Notes: a model not told the origin generated them from the letters alone. Counted from the first letter of the stretch, positions 8,524 to 16,688 are shown. The stretch: 64,000 nt of DNA from Streptomyces asoensis (GCF_016860545.1 NZ_BNEB01000003.1:1674001-1738000); one strand, 5' to 3'. Program-made: numbers and translations.

Positions 8524-8529
8524 TACAGT
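8524..8529 (+). promoter_or_regulatory. -10 hexamer TACAGT, leaderless promoter
   Basis: TACAGT ends 7 nt before the ATG at 8537. It would drive a leaderless DUF4177-RidA transcript. Confidence 0.5.
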
Positions 8530-8536
8530 CGGCCCC

Positions 8537-8695
8537 ATGACCAAGTGGGAATACGCAACCGTGCCGCTGCTCGTCCATGCCACGAAGCAGATTCTGGACA
8601 CCTGGGGCGAGGACGGCTGGGAGCTCGTCCAGGTCGTGCCCGGGCCGAACAACCCGGAGCAGCTCGTCGCCTACCTGAAGCGGGCGAAGGCGTGA
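8537..8695 (+). CDS. Small DUF4177 protein
   Basis: A 52-residue protein (MTKWEYATVPLLVH...) matching the DUF4177 pattern: KWEY at the start, a DGWELVQV core and a short Lys/Arg-rich C-terminus. The mycobacterial counterpart between the ATPase pair and RidA is Rv3678A. No function is known. An upstream in-frame ATG (8462) would add 25 residues but lies within the divergent promoter region, so ATG 8537 with a leaderless promoter is preferred. The TGA overlaps the GTG of the RidA gene. Confidence 0.9.
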   Translation: MTKWEYATVPLLVHATKQILDTWGEDGWELVQVVPGPNNPEQLVAYLKRAKA

Positions 8696-9156
8696 GCGCG
8701 GTCGAGGCGAGGCTCGCCGAGCTGGGTCTGACCCTGCCGTCGGTCGTGCCGCCGCTCGCGGCCTACCAGCCGGCCGTACAGTCCGGCGCGTACGTGTACA
8801 CGGCCGGTCAGCTGCCCATGGTGGACGGCAAGCTGCCGATCACCGGCAAGGTCGGCGCCGAGGTCACGCCGGAGGAGGCCAAGGAGCTGGCCCGCACCTG
8901 CGCGCTGAACGCCCTGGCCGCCGTCAAGTCGGTCACGGGCGATCTCGACCGCATCGCGCGCGTGGTGAAGGTCGTCGGCTTCGTGGCGTCGGCCTCGGAC
9001 TTCACCGGTCAGCCCGCCGTCCTCAACGGCGCGAGCGAGCTGCTGGGCGAGGTCCTCGGCGACAAGGGCGTGCACGCGCGCAGTGCGGTGGGCGTCGCCG
9101 TGCTGCCGCTGGACGCGCCCGTGGAGGTCGAGATCCAGGTGGAACTCGTCCCGTAG
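8692..9156 (+). CDS. RidA (YjgF/YER057c/UK114) family protein
   Basis: A 154-residue single-domain protein with the RidA fold signature: YVYTAGQLPMVDG strand, AALNALAAVKSVTGDLDRIARVVKVVGFVAS helix-strand, and AVGVAVLPLDAPVEVEIQVEL at the end. RidA enzymes hydrolyse reactive enamine/imine intermediates from PLP enzymes. The canonical substrate-binding Arg is replaced in the segment GVAVLPLDAPVEVE, so this belongs to a non-archetypal subfamily whose deaminase activity is uncertain. Start GTG 8692 overlaps the preceding stop (GTGA), indicating translational coupling. Confidence 0.92.
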   Translation: MSAVEARLAELGLTLPSVVPPLAAYQPAVQSGAYVYTAGQLPMVDGKLPITGKVGAEVTPEEAKELARTCALNALAAVKSVTGDLDRIARVVKVVGFVASASDFTGQPAVLNGASELLGEVLGDKGVHARSAVGVAVLPLDAPVEVEIQVELVP

Positions 9157-9461
9157 GCACGCGGTCCGGGGCGTCCCCGCGGTCTCCGCGCGGACGTCCA
9201 CGGACACCCGCGTCACCACCCGGGCCCGAGCCGTGCCCCAGCCGTGCCCGAGCCGTGTTCTGGCCGAGGGCGACCGGTGGGCGCCGGCTGACGCCCGTGG
9301 ACGTCCCGGGCGGCGCTCGCGGGCGCCTTCCGGACGGCGCCGGCCGGCTCCGCGCGGGTTTCCCGCGCGGCCCCCGCGGACAGCCCCGCAAGGTCCCGCG
9401 GACGTGCTCTGACCTCGGGGACCTCTCGAACATTCGCGCGCCACGGGATAGCCTCGCGCCC
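9157..9461. other. Intergenic region without a recognisable gene
   Basis: About 305 bp of very GC-rich sequence. It contains three near-tandem copies of CGAGCCGTG or CCAGCCGTG (9222-9255). The promoter of the following NUDIX gene occupies its end. Reading frames here are continuations of neighbours with no start or ribosome-binding site. Confidence 0.5.
9449..9454 (+). promoter_or_regulatory. -10 hexamer TAGCCT, leaderless promoter
   Basis: TAGCCT ends 7 nt before ATG 9462. This supports that start over the in-frame upstream codons. Confidence 0.5.
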
Positions 9462-10448
9462 ATGGCGAATGGGCAGTGGTTCCCCCAGGACTGGCCGGAA
9501 CGCATCCGCGCGCTCGCGGACGGCAGCCTCGTCCCGGTCGTCCCCCGACGCGCGGCCACGGTCATGCTCCTGAAGGACACCGGCAGCGGACCGGTCGTCC
9601 ACATGCTGCGCAGACGCGCCTCCATGGCCTTCGCCGGAGGCGCGTACGCCTATCCCGGCGGCGGTGTCGACCCGCGCGACGACGACCGGCACGTCCGCTG
9701 GGCCGGCCCCACGCGCGCGTGGTGGGCCGAGCGGCTCGGCGTCGACGAGACCGCGGCCCAGGCGATCGTCTGCGCGGCCGTGCGCGAGACGTACGAGGAG
9801 GCGGGCGTCCTGCTCGCAGGGCCCACGCCCGACTCCGTCGTCGGTGACACCACGGGCCCCGACTGGGAGGCCGACCGGGCCGCGGTGGCCGCCCGAGAGC
9901 TGTCCTTCGCCGAGTTCCTGGACCGCCGCGGTCTCGTCCTGCGCTCCGACCTGCTCGGCGCGTGGACCCGCTGGATCACCCCGGAGTTCGAGTCCCGCCG
10001 CTACGACACCTGGTTCTTCGTGGCGGCTCTGCCCGAGGGCCAGCGCACCCGCAACGCCTCCACGGAGGCCGACCGCACGGTGTGGATCCGCCCCGCGGAC
10101 GCGGCGGCCTCGTACGACAAGGGTGAGCTGCTGATGATGCCGCCCACCATCGCCACCCTGCGCCGGCTCGTGCCGTACGCCACGGCCGCCGAGGCGCTCG
10201 CCGCCGCCCCCGGGCGCGACCTGACGCCCGTCCTGGCGCAGGCCCGCCTGGAGGACGGCGCGGTGGTGCTGTCCTGGCCGGGCCACGACGAGTTCACCAA
10301 GCACATCCCCGTCACGGCCGCCGAAGGCACGCACGCGGCCGAACCGGTCACGGCGACGGACGCGGCCGAGGGGGCCGCCGAGGCGGAGACGCCCGGCAAG
10401 GCCGACGCGCCCGGCAGGACAGATGCGGGCGGCGGGGGAGCCGTATGA
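9462..10448 (+). CDS. NUDIX hydrolase
   Basis: A 328-residue NUDIX-fold protein. The Nudix box core is RETYEEAGV (near residue 112), following GGVDPRDDD, so the metal-binding REXXEE is present but the usual leading Gly spacing is altered by a long insert. This matches the actinobacterial group with a Nudix box in a larger domain and a pyrophosphatase-like fold; the substrate is unknown. The C-terminal 45 residues are low-complexity Ala/Thr/Glu/Asp. ATG 9462 is chosen because of the leaderless promoter and because upstream residues look non-coding. Confidence 0.88.
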   Translation: MANGQWFPQDWPERIRALADGSLVPVVPRRAATVMLLKDTGSGPVVHMLRRRASMAFAGGAYAYPGGGVDPRDDDRHVRWAGPTRAWWAERLGVDETAAQAIVCAAVRETYEEAGVLLAGPTPDSVVGDTTGPDWEADRAAVAARELSFAEFLDRRGLVLRSDLLGAWTRWITPEFESRRYDTWFFVAALPEGQRTRNASTEADRTVWIRPADAAASYDKGELLMMPPTIATLRRLVPYATAAEALAAAPGRDLTPVLAQARLEDGAVVLSWPGHDEFTKHIPVTAAEGTHAAEPVTATDAAEGAAEAETPGKADAPGRTDAGGGGAV

Positions 10449-10773
10449 CGGGCACGCGTGCGTGGAGGGACGCGAACGGTCCCCGGCAGCGGCCGCACGA
10501 GGCGGCGGTACGGCGCCGGATCCCGCCCGGGACCGCAGCCTCCCGCGCGCATGTCACGTCCCGCGCGCCCCTCACGTCCCGCGGGTCCGTCACGTCCCGC
10601 GTGACCGTCGAATCCCGCCCGCCCCTCACATCCCGCGAGCCCGGCGCACTCCGCGAGCCCGGTGCGCCCTGCACTCCCTGCGCGCCCGGCCTGTCCGGCG
10701 CGCTTCTCGACCGCCGTGTGCACCGCGACCTCCGTCGTGACAGTCCGCCCAGCCGTACGGAAGGCCCCTTCGC
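10449..10773. repeat. Intergenic 18-bp tandem repeat array
   Basis: Six degenerate copies of the core TCACGTCCCGCG occur at exact 18-bp intervals, starting at 10554, 10572, 10590, 10608, 10626 and 10644. The first three cores are identical, and later ones drift. The stretch separates the NUDIX and MBL-fold genes. A reading frame starting at 10445 (ATGA overlap with the NUDIX stop) runs through it to 10777, but its product is only Arg/Pro/Thr/Ser repeats, so it is not called as a gene. Confidence 0.75.
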
Positions 10774-11604
10774 ATGACCGACGCAGCCGCTCTCCCCGGC
10801 CAGCCGCGAGGCGGAGTCCTCTCCGGCCGGGCCACCGCGCGCGCGGTCAACGTCCTCGCGCCGAACGCGTCCGCGATGACCCTGGACGGCACGAACACCT
10901 GGCTGGTCTCCGAGCCCGACTCCGACCTCGCGGTCGTGATCGACCCGGGCCCCCTGGACGAGGGGCACCTGCGGGCGGTCGTCGACACCGCCGAGCGGGC
11001 GGGCAAGCGGGTGGCCCTGACGCTGCTCACGCACGGCCACCCCGACCACGCCGAGGGCGCGGTCCGCTTCGCCGGGCTGACCGGCACCAAGGTGCGGGCC
11101 CTGGACCCGGCGCTGCGGCTGGGCGACGAGGGCCTGGCCGCCGGGAACGTGATCACCGTGGGCGGTCTGGAGCTGCGGGTCGTCCCGACACCCGGCCACA
11201 CCGCCGACTCCCTGTGCTTCCACCTCCCGGCCGACCGGGCCGTGCTGACCGGCGACACGATCCTGGGTCGCGGCACGACCGTCGTCGCCCATCCCGACGG
11301 GCGTCTGGGCGACTACCTCGACACCCTGCGGCGGTTGAGGTCCCTCACCGTCGACGACGGCGTCCACACGGTCCTGCCGGGCCACGGGCCGGTCCTGGAG
11401 GACGCCCAGGGCGCCGTGGAGTTCTACCTCGCCCACCGTGCCCACCGCCTCGCCCAGGTCGAGACGGCCGTCGAGGACGGCTACACCACCCCCGCCGAGG
11501 TCGTCGCCCACGTGTACGCGGACGTCGACCGCTCCTTGTGGCCGGCGGCCGAGCTGTCGGTGCGGGCGCAGCTGGAGTACCTGAAGGAGCACGGGCTCAT
11601 CTAG
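10774..11604 (+). CDS. MBL-fold metallo-hydrolase
   Basis: A 276-residue metallo-beta-lactamase-fold hydrolase. THGHPDHAEGA gives the HxHxDH zinc motif near residue 88, GHTADS supplies the third His, LTGDTILG the bridging Asp, and LPGHGP the last His. The C-terminal helix bundle (from about residue 205) resembles the LACTB2/endoribonuclease branch, which cleaves single-stranded RNA in mitochondria; this assignment is tentative. GGAAGG precedes the ATG. It converges with the nucleotidyltransferase gene with only 12 bp between stops. Confidence 0.92.
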   Translation: MTDAAALPGQPRGGVLSGRATARAVNVLAPNASAMTLDGTNTWLVSEPDSDLAVVIDPGPLDEGHLRAVVDTAERAGKRVALTLLTHGHPDHAEGAVRFAGLTGTKVRALDPALRLGDEGLAAGNVITVGGLELRVVPTPGHTADSLCFHLPADRAVLTGDTILGRGTTVVAHPDGRLGDYLDTLRRLRSLTVDDGVHTVLPGHGPVLEDAQGAVEFYLAHRAHRLAQVETAVEDGYTTPAEVVAHVYADVDRSLWPAAELSVRAQLEYLKEHGLI

Positions 11605-11616
11605 CGGGCCGCCCGG

Positions 11617-12444
11617 TCAGGCGTCCTCGGGCCGGCGGGCCTTCACACCGTGCACGCGCGTGTACTCGTCGGCGAGCCAGGGCCCGAGGTCGTCGAGGTA
11701 CGACGTGAGGACGGCCCGGTCGCCCCTCGGCTCGTACCCGAGGGCGGCCGCCGCGCGCAGTTGCCCGGCGCGGCGCGGGTAGTACGCGCCGAACGCCCCG
11801 GCCATCTCGTACAGGTCGCTCGTCCAGCCGTTCCAGCGGGGCATGACGAGGGTGAAAGCGGTGCGCACGAGCCGCCGGGACATGAACCGTACGAGGGGCC
11901 GCAGGGCGGCTTCGGAGCCGTCCGCCGACGCGACGCGGTCCTGCCAGCGGGGCAGCACCAGGGCTAGGTCGCCGTTGGTCTCCCGCGCGAGCAGCGTGTC
12001 GGGGCGGTAGCGGGGGAGCCGCTCGGCGAGATCCTCGCCGAGCAGCGGTGTGCACAGGCACGCCAGGAACCAGCCCAGGTCGTGCCTCTCCAGCTCGCTC
12101 AGCACGCGCGCGTGGCCGACCAGGAGGGTGCCGCTGCCGTCGATCTGCGGGAACAGCCCGTCGAGGGTCTCGTCGAGCGCGCGCGCGTCCGTCCGGTCGG
12201 TGTCGGTCGGGTCCTCGCGCAGGACGACCAGGAGGTCCAGATCGCTGCGTCCCACGCGCGCGGTGCCGCGTGGGATCGACCCGTAGAGGTACGCGCTGTG
12301 CAGCCGGGCGCCGAAGAGCGCCGGTACGTGCTCGCGGGCGGCCGCGACGACCGGCCGGAAGCCGGGCGCCACGCGCGCGAGGGAGCCTTCGCGGGCGATG
12401 TGCCCCCGGGCGTCGAGTCCTCGTGGGGGAAGCGTGGGTGGCAT
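11617..12444 (-). CDS. Nucleotidyltransferase-domain protein
   Basis: A 275-residue protein with a pol-beta-type nucleotidyltransferase domain at residues 30-110. The motif LYGSIPRGTARVGRSDLDLLVVL contains the GS and DxD catalytic elements. The C-terminal part is helical and resembles aminoglycoside adenylyltransferases and MNT-type proteins, but I see no partner HEPN gene. Substrate unknown. A CACAGT hexamer lies 6 nt before the ATG, so the mRNA is probably leaderless. It is an insertion relative to the crp neighbourhood I know from mycobacteria. Confidence 0.85.
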   Translation of the reverse strand: MPPTLPPRGLDARGHIAREGSLARVAPGFRPVVAAAREHVPALFGARLHSAYLYGSIPRGTARVGRSDLDLLVVLREDPTDTDRTDARALDETLDGLFPQIDGSGTLLVGHARVLSELERHDLGWFLACLCTPLLGEDLAERLPRYRPDTLLARETNGDLALVLPRWQDRVASADGSEAALRPLVRFMSRRLVRTAFTLVMPRWNGWTSDLYEMAGAFGAYYPRRAGQLRAAAALGYEPRGDRAVLTSYLDDLGPWLADEYTRVHGVKARRPEDA

Positions 12445-12554
12445 GCGGCCACTGTGCTGCTCCGCGGGCGGTCCGTCAGCTGGTTTTCGAGTGCGGACAG
12501 CCCCCGGTGCCGGTCACACCTGACCGGACCTCACCCCCGCCACAGCGGTGGCGC

Positions 12555-13229
12555 CTAGCGCGACCGCTTGGCCAGCCGCTCCACGTCCAGCAGGATGACC
12601 GCGCGTGCCTCCAGGCGCAGCCAGCCGCGCTGGGCGAAGTCCGCCAGCGCCTTGTTCACGGTCTCGCGCGACGCGCCGACGAGCTGGGCCAGCTCCTCCT
12701 GCGTCAGATCGTGGACGACGTGGATGCCTTCCTCGGACTGCACGCCGAAGCGGCGCGAGAGGTCGAGGAGGGCGCGGGCCACACGGCCGGGGACGTCCGA
12801 GAAGACCAGGTCGGACATGGCGTCGTTGGTCTTGCGCAGCCGCCGGGCGACGGCGCGCAGCAGCGCGGTCGCGACCTCGGGGCGGGCGTTCAGCCAGGGC
12901 TGGAGGTCGCCGTGGCCGAGGCCGAGGAGCTTGACCTCGGTGAGAGCGGTGGCGGTCGCCGTGCGCGGGCCCGGGTCGAAGAGCGACAGCTCTCCGATGA
13001 GCTCGCTGGGACCCACCACGGCCAGCATGTTCTCCCGGCCGTCCGGAGACGTGCGGTGGAGCTTGACCTTGCCCTCGGTGACGACGTAGAGCCGGTCGCC
13101 CGGATCGCCCTCGTGGAAGAGGGAGTCGCCACGGGCCAGGGTCACCTCGCTCATGGAGGCGCGCAGTTCCGCGGCCTGCTCGTCGTCGAGAGCCGCGAAG
13201 AGCGGGTTGCGCCGCAGAACGTCGTCCAC
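12555..13229 (-). CDS. crp: Crp/Fnr-family transcription factor Crp
   Basis: A 224-residue regulator. Residues 10-120 form the cyclic-nucleotide-binding barrel (GDSLFHEGDPGDRLYVV, then GELSLFDPGPRTATATA as the phosphate-binding cassette). The C-terminal winged helix contains LTQEELAQLVGASRETVNKALADF, whose recognition helix SRETVNKAL has the Arg-Glu that reads TGTGA. In Streptomyces, Crp controls germination and antibiotic production. GTG 13229 has a good AGGAGAGA ribosome-binding site. It is divergent from nth. A perfect TGTGA-N6-TCACA site lies elsewhere in the window at 56204. Confidence 0.97.
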   Translation of the reverse strand: MDDVLRRNPLFAALDDEQAAELRASMSEVTLARGDSLFHEGDPGDRLYVVTEGKVKLHRTSPDGRENMLAVVGPSELIGELSLFDPGPRTATATALTEVKLLGLGHGDLQPWLNARPEVATALLRAVARRLRKTNDAMSDLVFSDVPGRVARALLDLSRRFGVQSEEGIHVVHDLTQEELAQLVGASRETVNKALADFAQRGWLRLEARAVILLDVERLAKRSR

Positions 13230-13319
13230 GAGTTCTCTCCTTGTCGACCTGCTCAGGGGATCTTGCTTCCCCGCTTACCAGGGGACCGTGTTCCCCGTTT
13301 TGCCGGACATTCCAAACAG

Positions 13320-13333
13320 TGTGATCTGTCACA
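13320..13333. promoter_or_regulatory. Crp-like inverted repeat with short spacer
   Basis: TGTGATCTGTCACA has perfect TGTGA/TCACA half sites but a 4-bp spacer instead of 6. It lies about 90 bp before the crp start and about 100 bp before nth. Autoregulation is possible, but the spacing is non-canonical. Confidence 0.4.
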
Positions 13334-13423
13334 AGGATGCCGCACACATGTCCTGGGGTAAGCGGCAGGGGTCCAATCGGGGGCTGATCTTCAGGGTCCG
13401 GGGCGGATGTCGGCGTCGGGCTT

Positions 13424-13429
13424 TAGGCT
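13424..13429 (+). promoter_or_regulatory. -10 hexamer TAGGCT, leaderless promoter of nth
   Basis: TAGGCT ends 6 nt before GTG 13436, which fixes the long N-terminal form of endonuclease III. Confidence 0.5.
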
Positions 13430-13435
13430 GGCCGG

Positions 13436-14506
13436 GTGTCCAAAACGCCGGTGAGAGCACAGGCCGAGGGGGCTGGGCGGGTGGTTGTACGTCGCGTTTC
13501 CGCTGTGGGCGAACAGGACTCCGACGGTGGTAGGAAAACGGCAAAGGTGACAAAAGAGATGCCTGCGAAGAAAGCCGCCGACGGCAACGAAACGACAGCA
13601 CGCAGGACCGCTGCGAAGAAAGCCCCGGCGAAGAAGGTCCCGGCGAAGAGGGCTCCGGCCAAGAAGGCCGGGGCAGCGCGCGAGACCGCGGACGGGGGCG
13701 TCGCGGCGAAGGCCGGCGGCACCGGGGGGAAGCCCGAGTCCCGTACCGCGCTCGTCCGCCGCGCGCGCCGCATCAACCGTGAGCTCGCCGAGGTCTATCC
13801 CTACGCCCATCCCGAGCTGGACTTCGAGAACCCCTTCCAACTGGTGGTCGCCACCGTCCTGTCCGCCCAGACCACCGACCTCCGGGTGAACCAGACCACC
13901 CCCGCCCTCTTCGCCAAGTACCCCACCCCGGAGGACCTGGCCGCCGCCGATCCCGAGGAGGTCGAGGAGATCCTCCGGCCGACCGGCTTCTTCCGGGCCA
14001 AGACCAAGTCGGTGATGGGCCTGTCCAAGGCCCTCGTGGAGGAGTTCGGCGGCGAGGTCCCCGGGCGGCTCGAGGACCTGGTCAAGCTCCCCGGGGTCGG
14101 CCGCAAGACCGCGTTCGTGGTGCTCGGGAACGCGTTCGGCAGGCCAGGGATCACCGTGGACACCCACTTCCAGCGGCTCGTACGGCGCTGGAAATGGACC
14201 GAGGCCACCGAGCCCGACAAGATCGAGGCGGCCGTCGGCGCGCTCTTCCCCAAGAGCGACTGGACGATGCTCTCGCACCACGTGATCTTCCACGGCCGGC
14301 GGATCTGCCACGCCCGCAAGCCGGCCTGCGGCGCCTGCCCGATCGCCCCGATCTGCCCGGCGTACGGCGAGGGCGAGACGGACCCGGAGAAGGCCAAGAA
14401 GCTGCTGAAGTACGAGAAGGGCGGCTTCCCCGGGCAGCGGCTCAACCCGCCTCGGTCCTATCTGGACGCGGGCGGCAGGCCGGCCCCGCCGCTGGGGGCC
14501 GGATGA
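13436..14506 (+). CDS. nth: Endonuclease III (DNA glycosylase/AP lyase)
   Basis: A 356-residue base-excision-repair glycosylase. Residues 1-100 form an extra N-terminal tail with Lys/Ala/Pro repeats (AKKAPAKKVPAKRAPAKKA). The catalytic core follows: TVLSAQTTDLRVNQ, the helix-hairpin-helix LPGVGRKTA with the Schiff-base Lys, VDTHFQRL with the catalytic Asp, and the iron-sulphur ligands C-X6-C-X2-C-X5-C in CHARKPACGACPIAPIC. GTG 13436 is supported by a leaderless promoter; ATG 13559 would remove the first 41 residues and leave much of the Lys-rich tail. Usual Nth length is about 210-245, so the tail is a real extension. Confidence 0.95.
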   Translation: MSKTPVRAQAEGAGRVVVRRVSAVGEQDSDGGRKTAKVTKEMPAKKAADGNETTARRTAAKKAPAKKVPAKRAPAKKAGAARETADGGVAAKAGGTGGKPESRTALVRRARRINRELAEVYPYAHPELDFENPFQLVVATVLSAQTTDLRVNQTTPALFAKYPTPEDLAAADPEEVEEILRPTGFFRAKTKSVMGLSKALVEEFGGEVPGRLEDLVKLPGVGRKTAFVVLGNAFGRPGITVDTHFQRLVRRWKWTEATEPDKIEAAVGALFPKSDWTMLSHHVIFHGRRICHARKPACGACPIAPICPAYGEGETDPEKAKKLLKYEKGGFPGQRLNPPRSYLDAGGRPAPPLGAG

Positions 14507-14655
14507 GGCAGGGGCCGACCCCGGCCCGGGCCGGACGGGCCGTGCCGGAGCGACGGGGTGTGCGGTCCGGTCACCCGGACGGGGAGCGGTCCGCGGAACG
14601 ATCGGCGAGGTCCCGGGCGTTGGACGAGGGAGAACGGGGGGTGGTGCGGCGATGA
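14503..14655 (+). CDS. Candidate 50-residue ORF linking nth to the CoA pyrophosphatase gene
   Basis: ATG 14503 overlaps the nth stop (ATGA), and its own TGA overlaps the ATG of the next gene (ATGA at 14652-14655). It fills the 145-nt gap exactly. The product is Arg/Glu/Ser-rich (MRQGPTPARAGRAVPERR...), with no domain or membrane segment. Its coding value is uncertain; it may mainly carry ribosomes from nth to the NUDIX gene. The alternative is that the region is untranslated spacer. Confidence 0.35.
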   Translation: MRQGPTPARAGRAVPERRGVRSGHPDGERSAERSARSRALDEGERGVVRR

Positions 14656-15347
14656 CACGCGCGAGCGACACACGGGGCGGTGCGGCGACGCTGAGCAAGG
14701 AGGGCCTGCCCGCCTGGCTGGAGCCGGTGGTGCACGCGGTGGAGACGGTCCAGCCGCTCCAGCTCAGCCGCTTCCTGCCCCCGGAGAACGGCGCGGGGCG
14801 CCAGTCGGCCGTCCTGATCCTGTTCGGCGAGGGCGAGCGCGGCCCCGAGCTGCTGCTCATGGAGCGGGCGAGCTCCTTGCGTTCCCACGCCGGCCAGCCC
14901 TCCTTCCCGGGCGGCGCCCTCGACCCGGAGGACGGCGACCCGCACGGTGACGGGCCGCTGCGGGCCGCGCTGCGCGAGGCCGAGGAGGAGACCGGGCTCG
15001 ATCCGGCGGGCGTCCAGCTCTTCGGTGTGCTGCCCAAGCTGTACATCCCGGTCAGCGGTTTCGTCGTCACCCCGGTCCTGGGCTGGTGGCGTGAGCCGAG
15101 CCCGGTGGGCGTCGTCGATCCCGCCGAGACGGCCCGGGTGTTCACGGTCCCCGTGGCGGATCTCACGAATCCGGACAACCGTGCCATGGCCCTGCACCCC
15201 AGCGGCCACAGCGGCCCGGCATTCCTGGTCGAATCGGCCCTTGTGTGGGGGTTCACGGCCGGGGTGATCGACCGGTTGCTGCATTTCGCGGGCTGGGAGC
15301 GCCCCTGGGACCGGGACAAGCAGGTCCCGCTCGACTGGCGGTCATGA
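14652..15347 (+). CDS. CoA pyrophosphatase, NUDIX family
   Basis: A 231-residue NUDIX hydrolase. The CoA-specific UPF0035-type signature is present: LLMERASSLRSHAGQPSFPGGALDPEDGD precedes the Nudix box LREAEEETGLDP (near residue 110). Family members cleave CoA and its oxidised or acyl forms to 3',5'-ADP and phosphopantetheine. It sits between nth and the marP-like gene, as in Rv3674c-Rv3672c-Rv3671c. The start overlaps a short ORF that overlaps nth, suggesting translational coupling through the three. Confidence 0.9.
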   Translation: MTRASDTRGGAATLSKEGLPAWLEPVVHAVETVQPLQLSRFLPPENGAGRQSAVLILFGEGERGPELLLMERASSLRSHAGQPSFPGGALDPEDGDPHGDGPLRAALREAEEETGLDPAGVQLFGVLPKLYIPVSGFVVTPVLGWWREPSPVGVVDPAETARVFTVPVADLTNPDNRAMALHPSGHSGPAFLVESALVWGFTAGVIDRLLHFAGWERPWDRDKQVPLDWRS

Positions 15348-15469
15348 CAGGGTGTCCACCGTGCTGTGTCCGTCCGGGGGCGTCATGTCCCGTCGTCGCT
15401 GCTCCGCGGCGGGTCGGGCCCCCGGCCGACCAGTGGTGTGCGTGAAACGATGAGGCGAGGCGCGAAGCG

Positions 15470-16669
15470 GTGAACGTGCTGGACATCCTGTTGCTGGTCG
15501 CGGCCGTCTGGTTCGCGGTCGTCGGCTACCGCCAGGGTTTCGTCGTCGGCATCCTGTCGGTGATCGGCTTCCTGGGGGGCGGCCTCGTCGCCGTCTACCT
15601 GCTCCCCGTCGTCTGGGACGCGCTGACCGACAACTCCGAGGTGAGCACCACGGCCGCCGTCGTCGCGGTCATCGTCGTGATCGTCTGCGCCTCGATCGGC
15701 CAGGCGCTCACCACCCACCTCGGCAACAAGCTGCGCCGCTACATCACCTGGTCCCCGGCCCGCGCGCTGGACGCCACGGGCGGGGCGCTCGTCAACGTCG
15801 TGGCGATGCTGCTGGTGGCGTGGCTGATCGGGTCCGCGCTCGCCGGGACCACCCTGCCGACGCTGGGCAAGGAGGTCCGCAGCTCCCAGGTGCTGCACGG
15901 GGTCTCCGACGCGCTGCCCGACCGCGCGGACACCTGGTTCGCCGATTTCTCCTCCGTCCTCGCGCAGAACGGCTTCCCGCAGGTCTTCAGCCCGTTCTCC
16001 AACGAGCCGATCACCGACGTCCAGCCGCCGGACCCGGCCCTGGCGAACAGCCCGGTGGCCAAGCGCGCCCAGCGTTCCATCGTCAAGGTGATGGGCACCG
16101 CGGAGAGCTGCGGGAAGGTCCTGGAGGGCACCGGCTTCGTCTTCGGCGAGCGCCGGGTCATGACCAACGCGCATGTCGTGGGCGGGGTCGACGAACCGAC
16201 CGTCCAGATAGGCGGGGTGGGTCGCAAGTACGACGCCACGGTCGTGCTGTACGACTGGAAGCGCGACATCGCCGTCCTGGACGTGCCGGACCTCGACGCG
16301 CCCGCGCTCCAGTTCACCCCGAAGGACGCGGTGACCGGGGACGACGCGATCGTCGCGGGGTTCCCGGAGAACGGCTCGTACGACGTGCGTGCCGCGCGGG
16401 TCCGGGGCCGCATCAAGGCCAACGGCCCGGACATCTACCACCGCACGACCGTGCGCCGTGACGTGTACTCGCTGTTCACGACGGTCCGTCAGGGCAACTC
16501 CGGAGGACCGCTGCTCACCTCCGACGGCAAGGTGTACGGCGTGGTCTTCGCGAAGTCCCTCGACGACGCCGAGACCGGATACGCCCTCACCGCCGACGAG
16601 ATCCGGCAGGACATCGCCGAAGGGCGCACCGCGGGTCAGCAGGTGGACAGCGACAGCTGCGCCCTCTGA
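15470..16669 (+). CDS. marP: MarP-type membrane serine protease
   Basis: A 399-residue protein. Residues 1-165 form a CvpA-like (colicin V production) domain with four membrane helices (VLDILLLVAAVWFAVVG..., TAAVVAVIVVIVCASIG..., VNVVAMLLVAWLIGSALAG). Residues 200-390 are a chymotrypsin-like periplasmic domain with MTNAHVVGG (His), WKRDIAVLDV (Asp) and RQGNSGGPLL (nucleophile Ser). Two Cys (CGKVLEG and the penultimate SDSCAL) probably form the redox disulphide described for the mycobacterial enzyme. MarP is needed for acid resistance in M. tuberculosis. GTG 15470 follows GAGGCG. Confidence 0.94.
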   Translation: MNVLDILLLVAAVWFAVVGYRQGFVVGILSVIGFLGGGLVAVYLLPVVWDALTDNSEVSTTAAVVAVIVVIVCASIGQALTTHLGNKLRRYITWSPARALDATGGALVNVVAMLLVAWLIGSALAGTTLPTLGKEVRSSQVLHGVSDALPDRADTWFADFSSVLAQNGFPQVFSPFSNEPITDVQPPDPALANSPVAKRAQRSIVKVMGTAESCGKVLEGTGFVFGERRVMTNAHVVGGVDEPTVQIGGVGRKYDATVVLYDWKRDIAVLDVPDLDAPALQFTPKDAVTGDDAIVAGFPENGSYDVRAARVRGRIKANGPDIYHRTTVRRDVYSLFTTVRQGNSGGPLLTSDGKVYGVVFAKSLDDAETGYALTADEIRQDIAEGRTAGQQVDSDSCAL

Positions 16670-16688
16670 GGGGTCGTCGGGACGAAGG

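Noticed and set aside
10554..10655. Regular repeats as a possible CRISPR array
   Set aside because: The 18-bp period is a contiguous tandem array without unique spacers, there is no leader, and no cas gene is in the window.
10445..10777. 110-codon ORF with ATGA overlap to the NUDIX gene
   Set aside because: The product is only the translation of the 18-bp repeats (Arg/Pro/Ser/Thr). No ribosome-binding site, and the repeat units vary without regard to frame.
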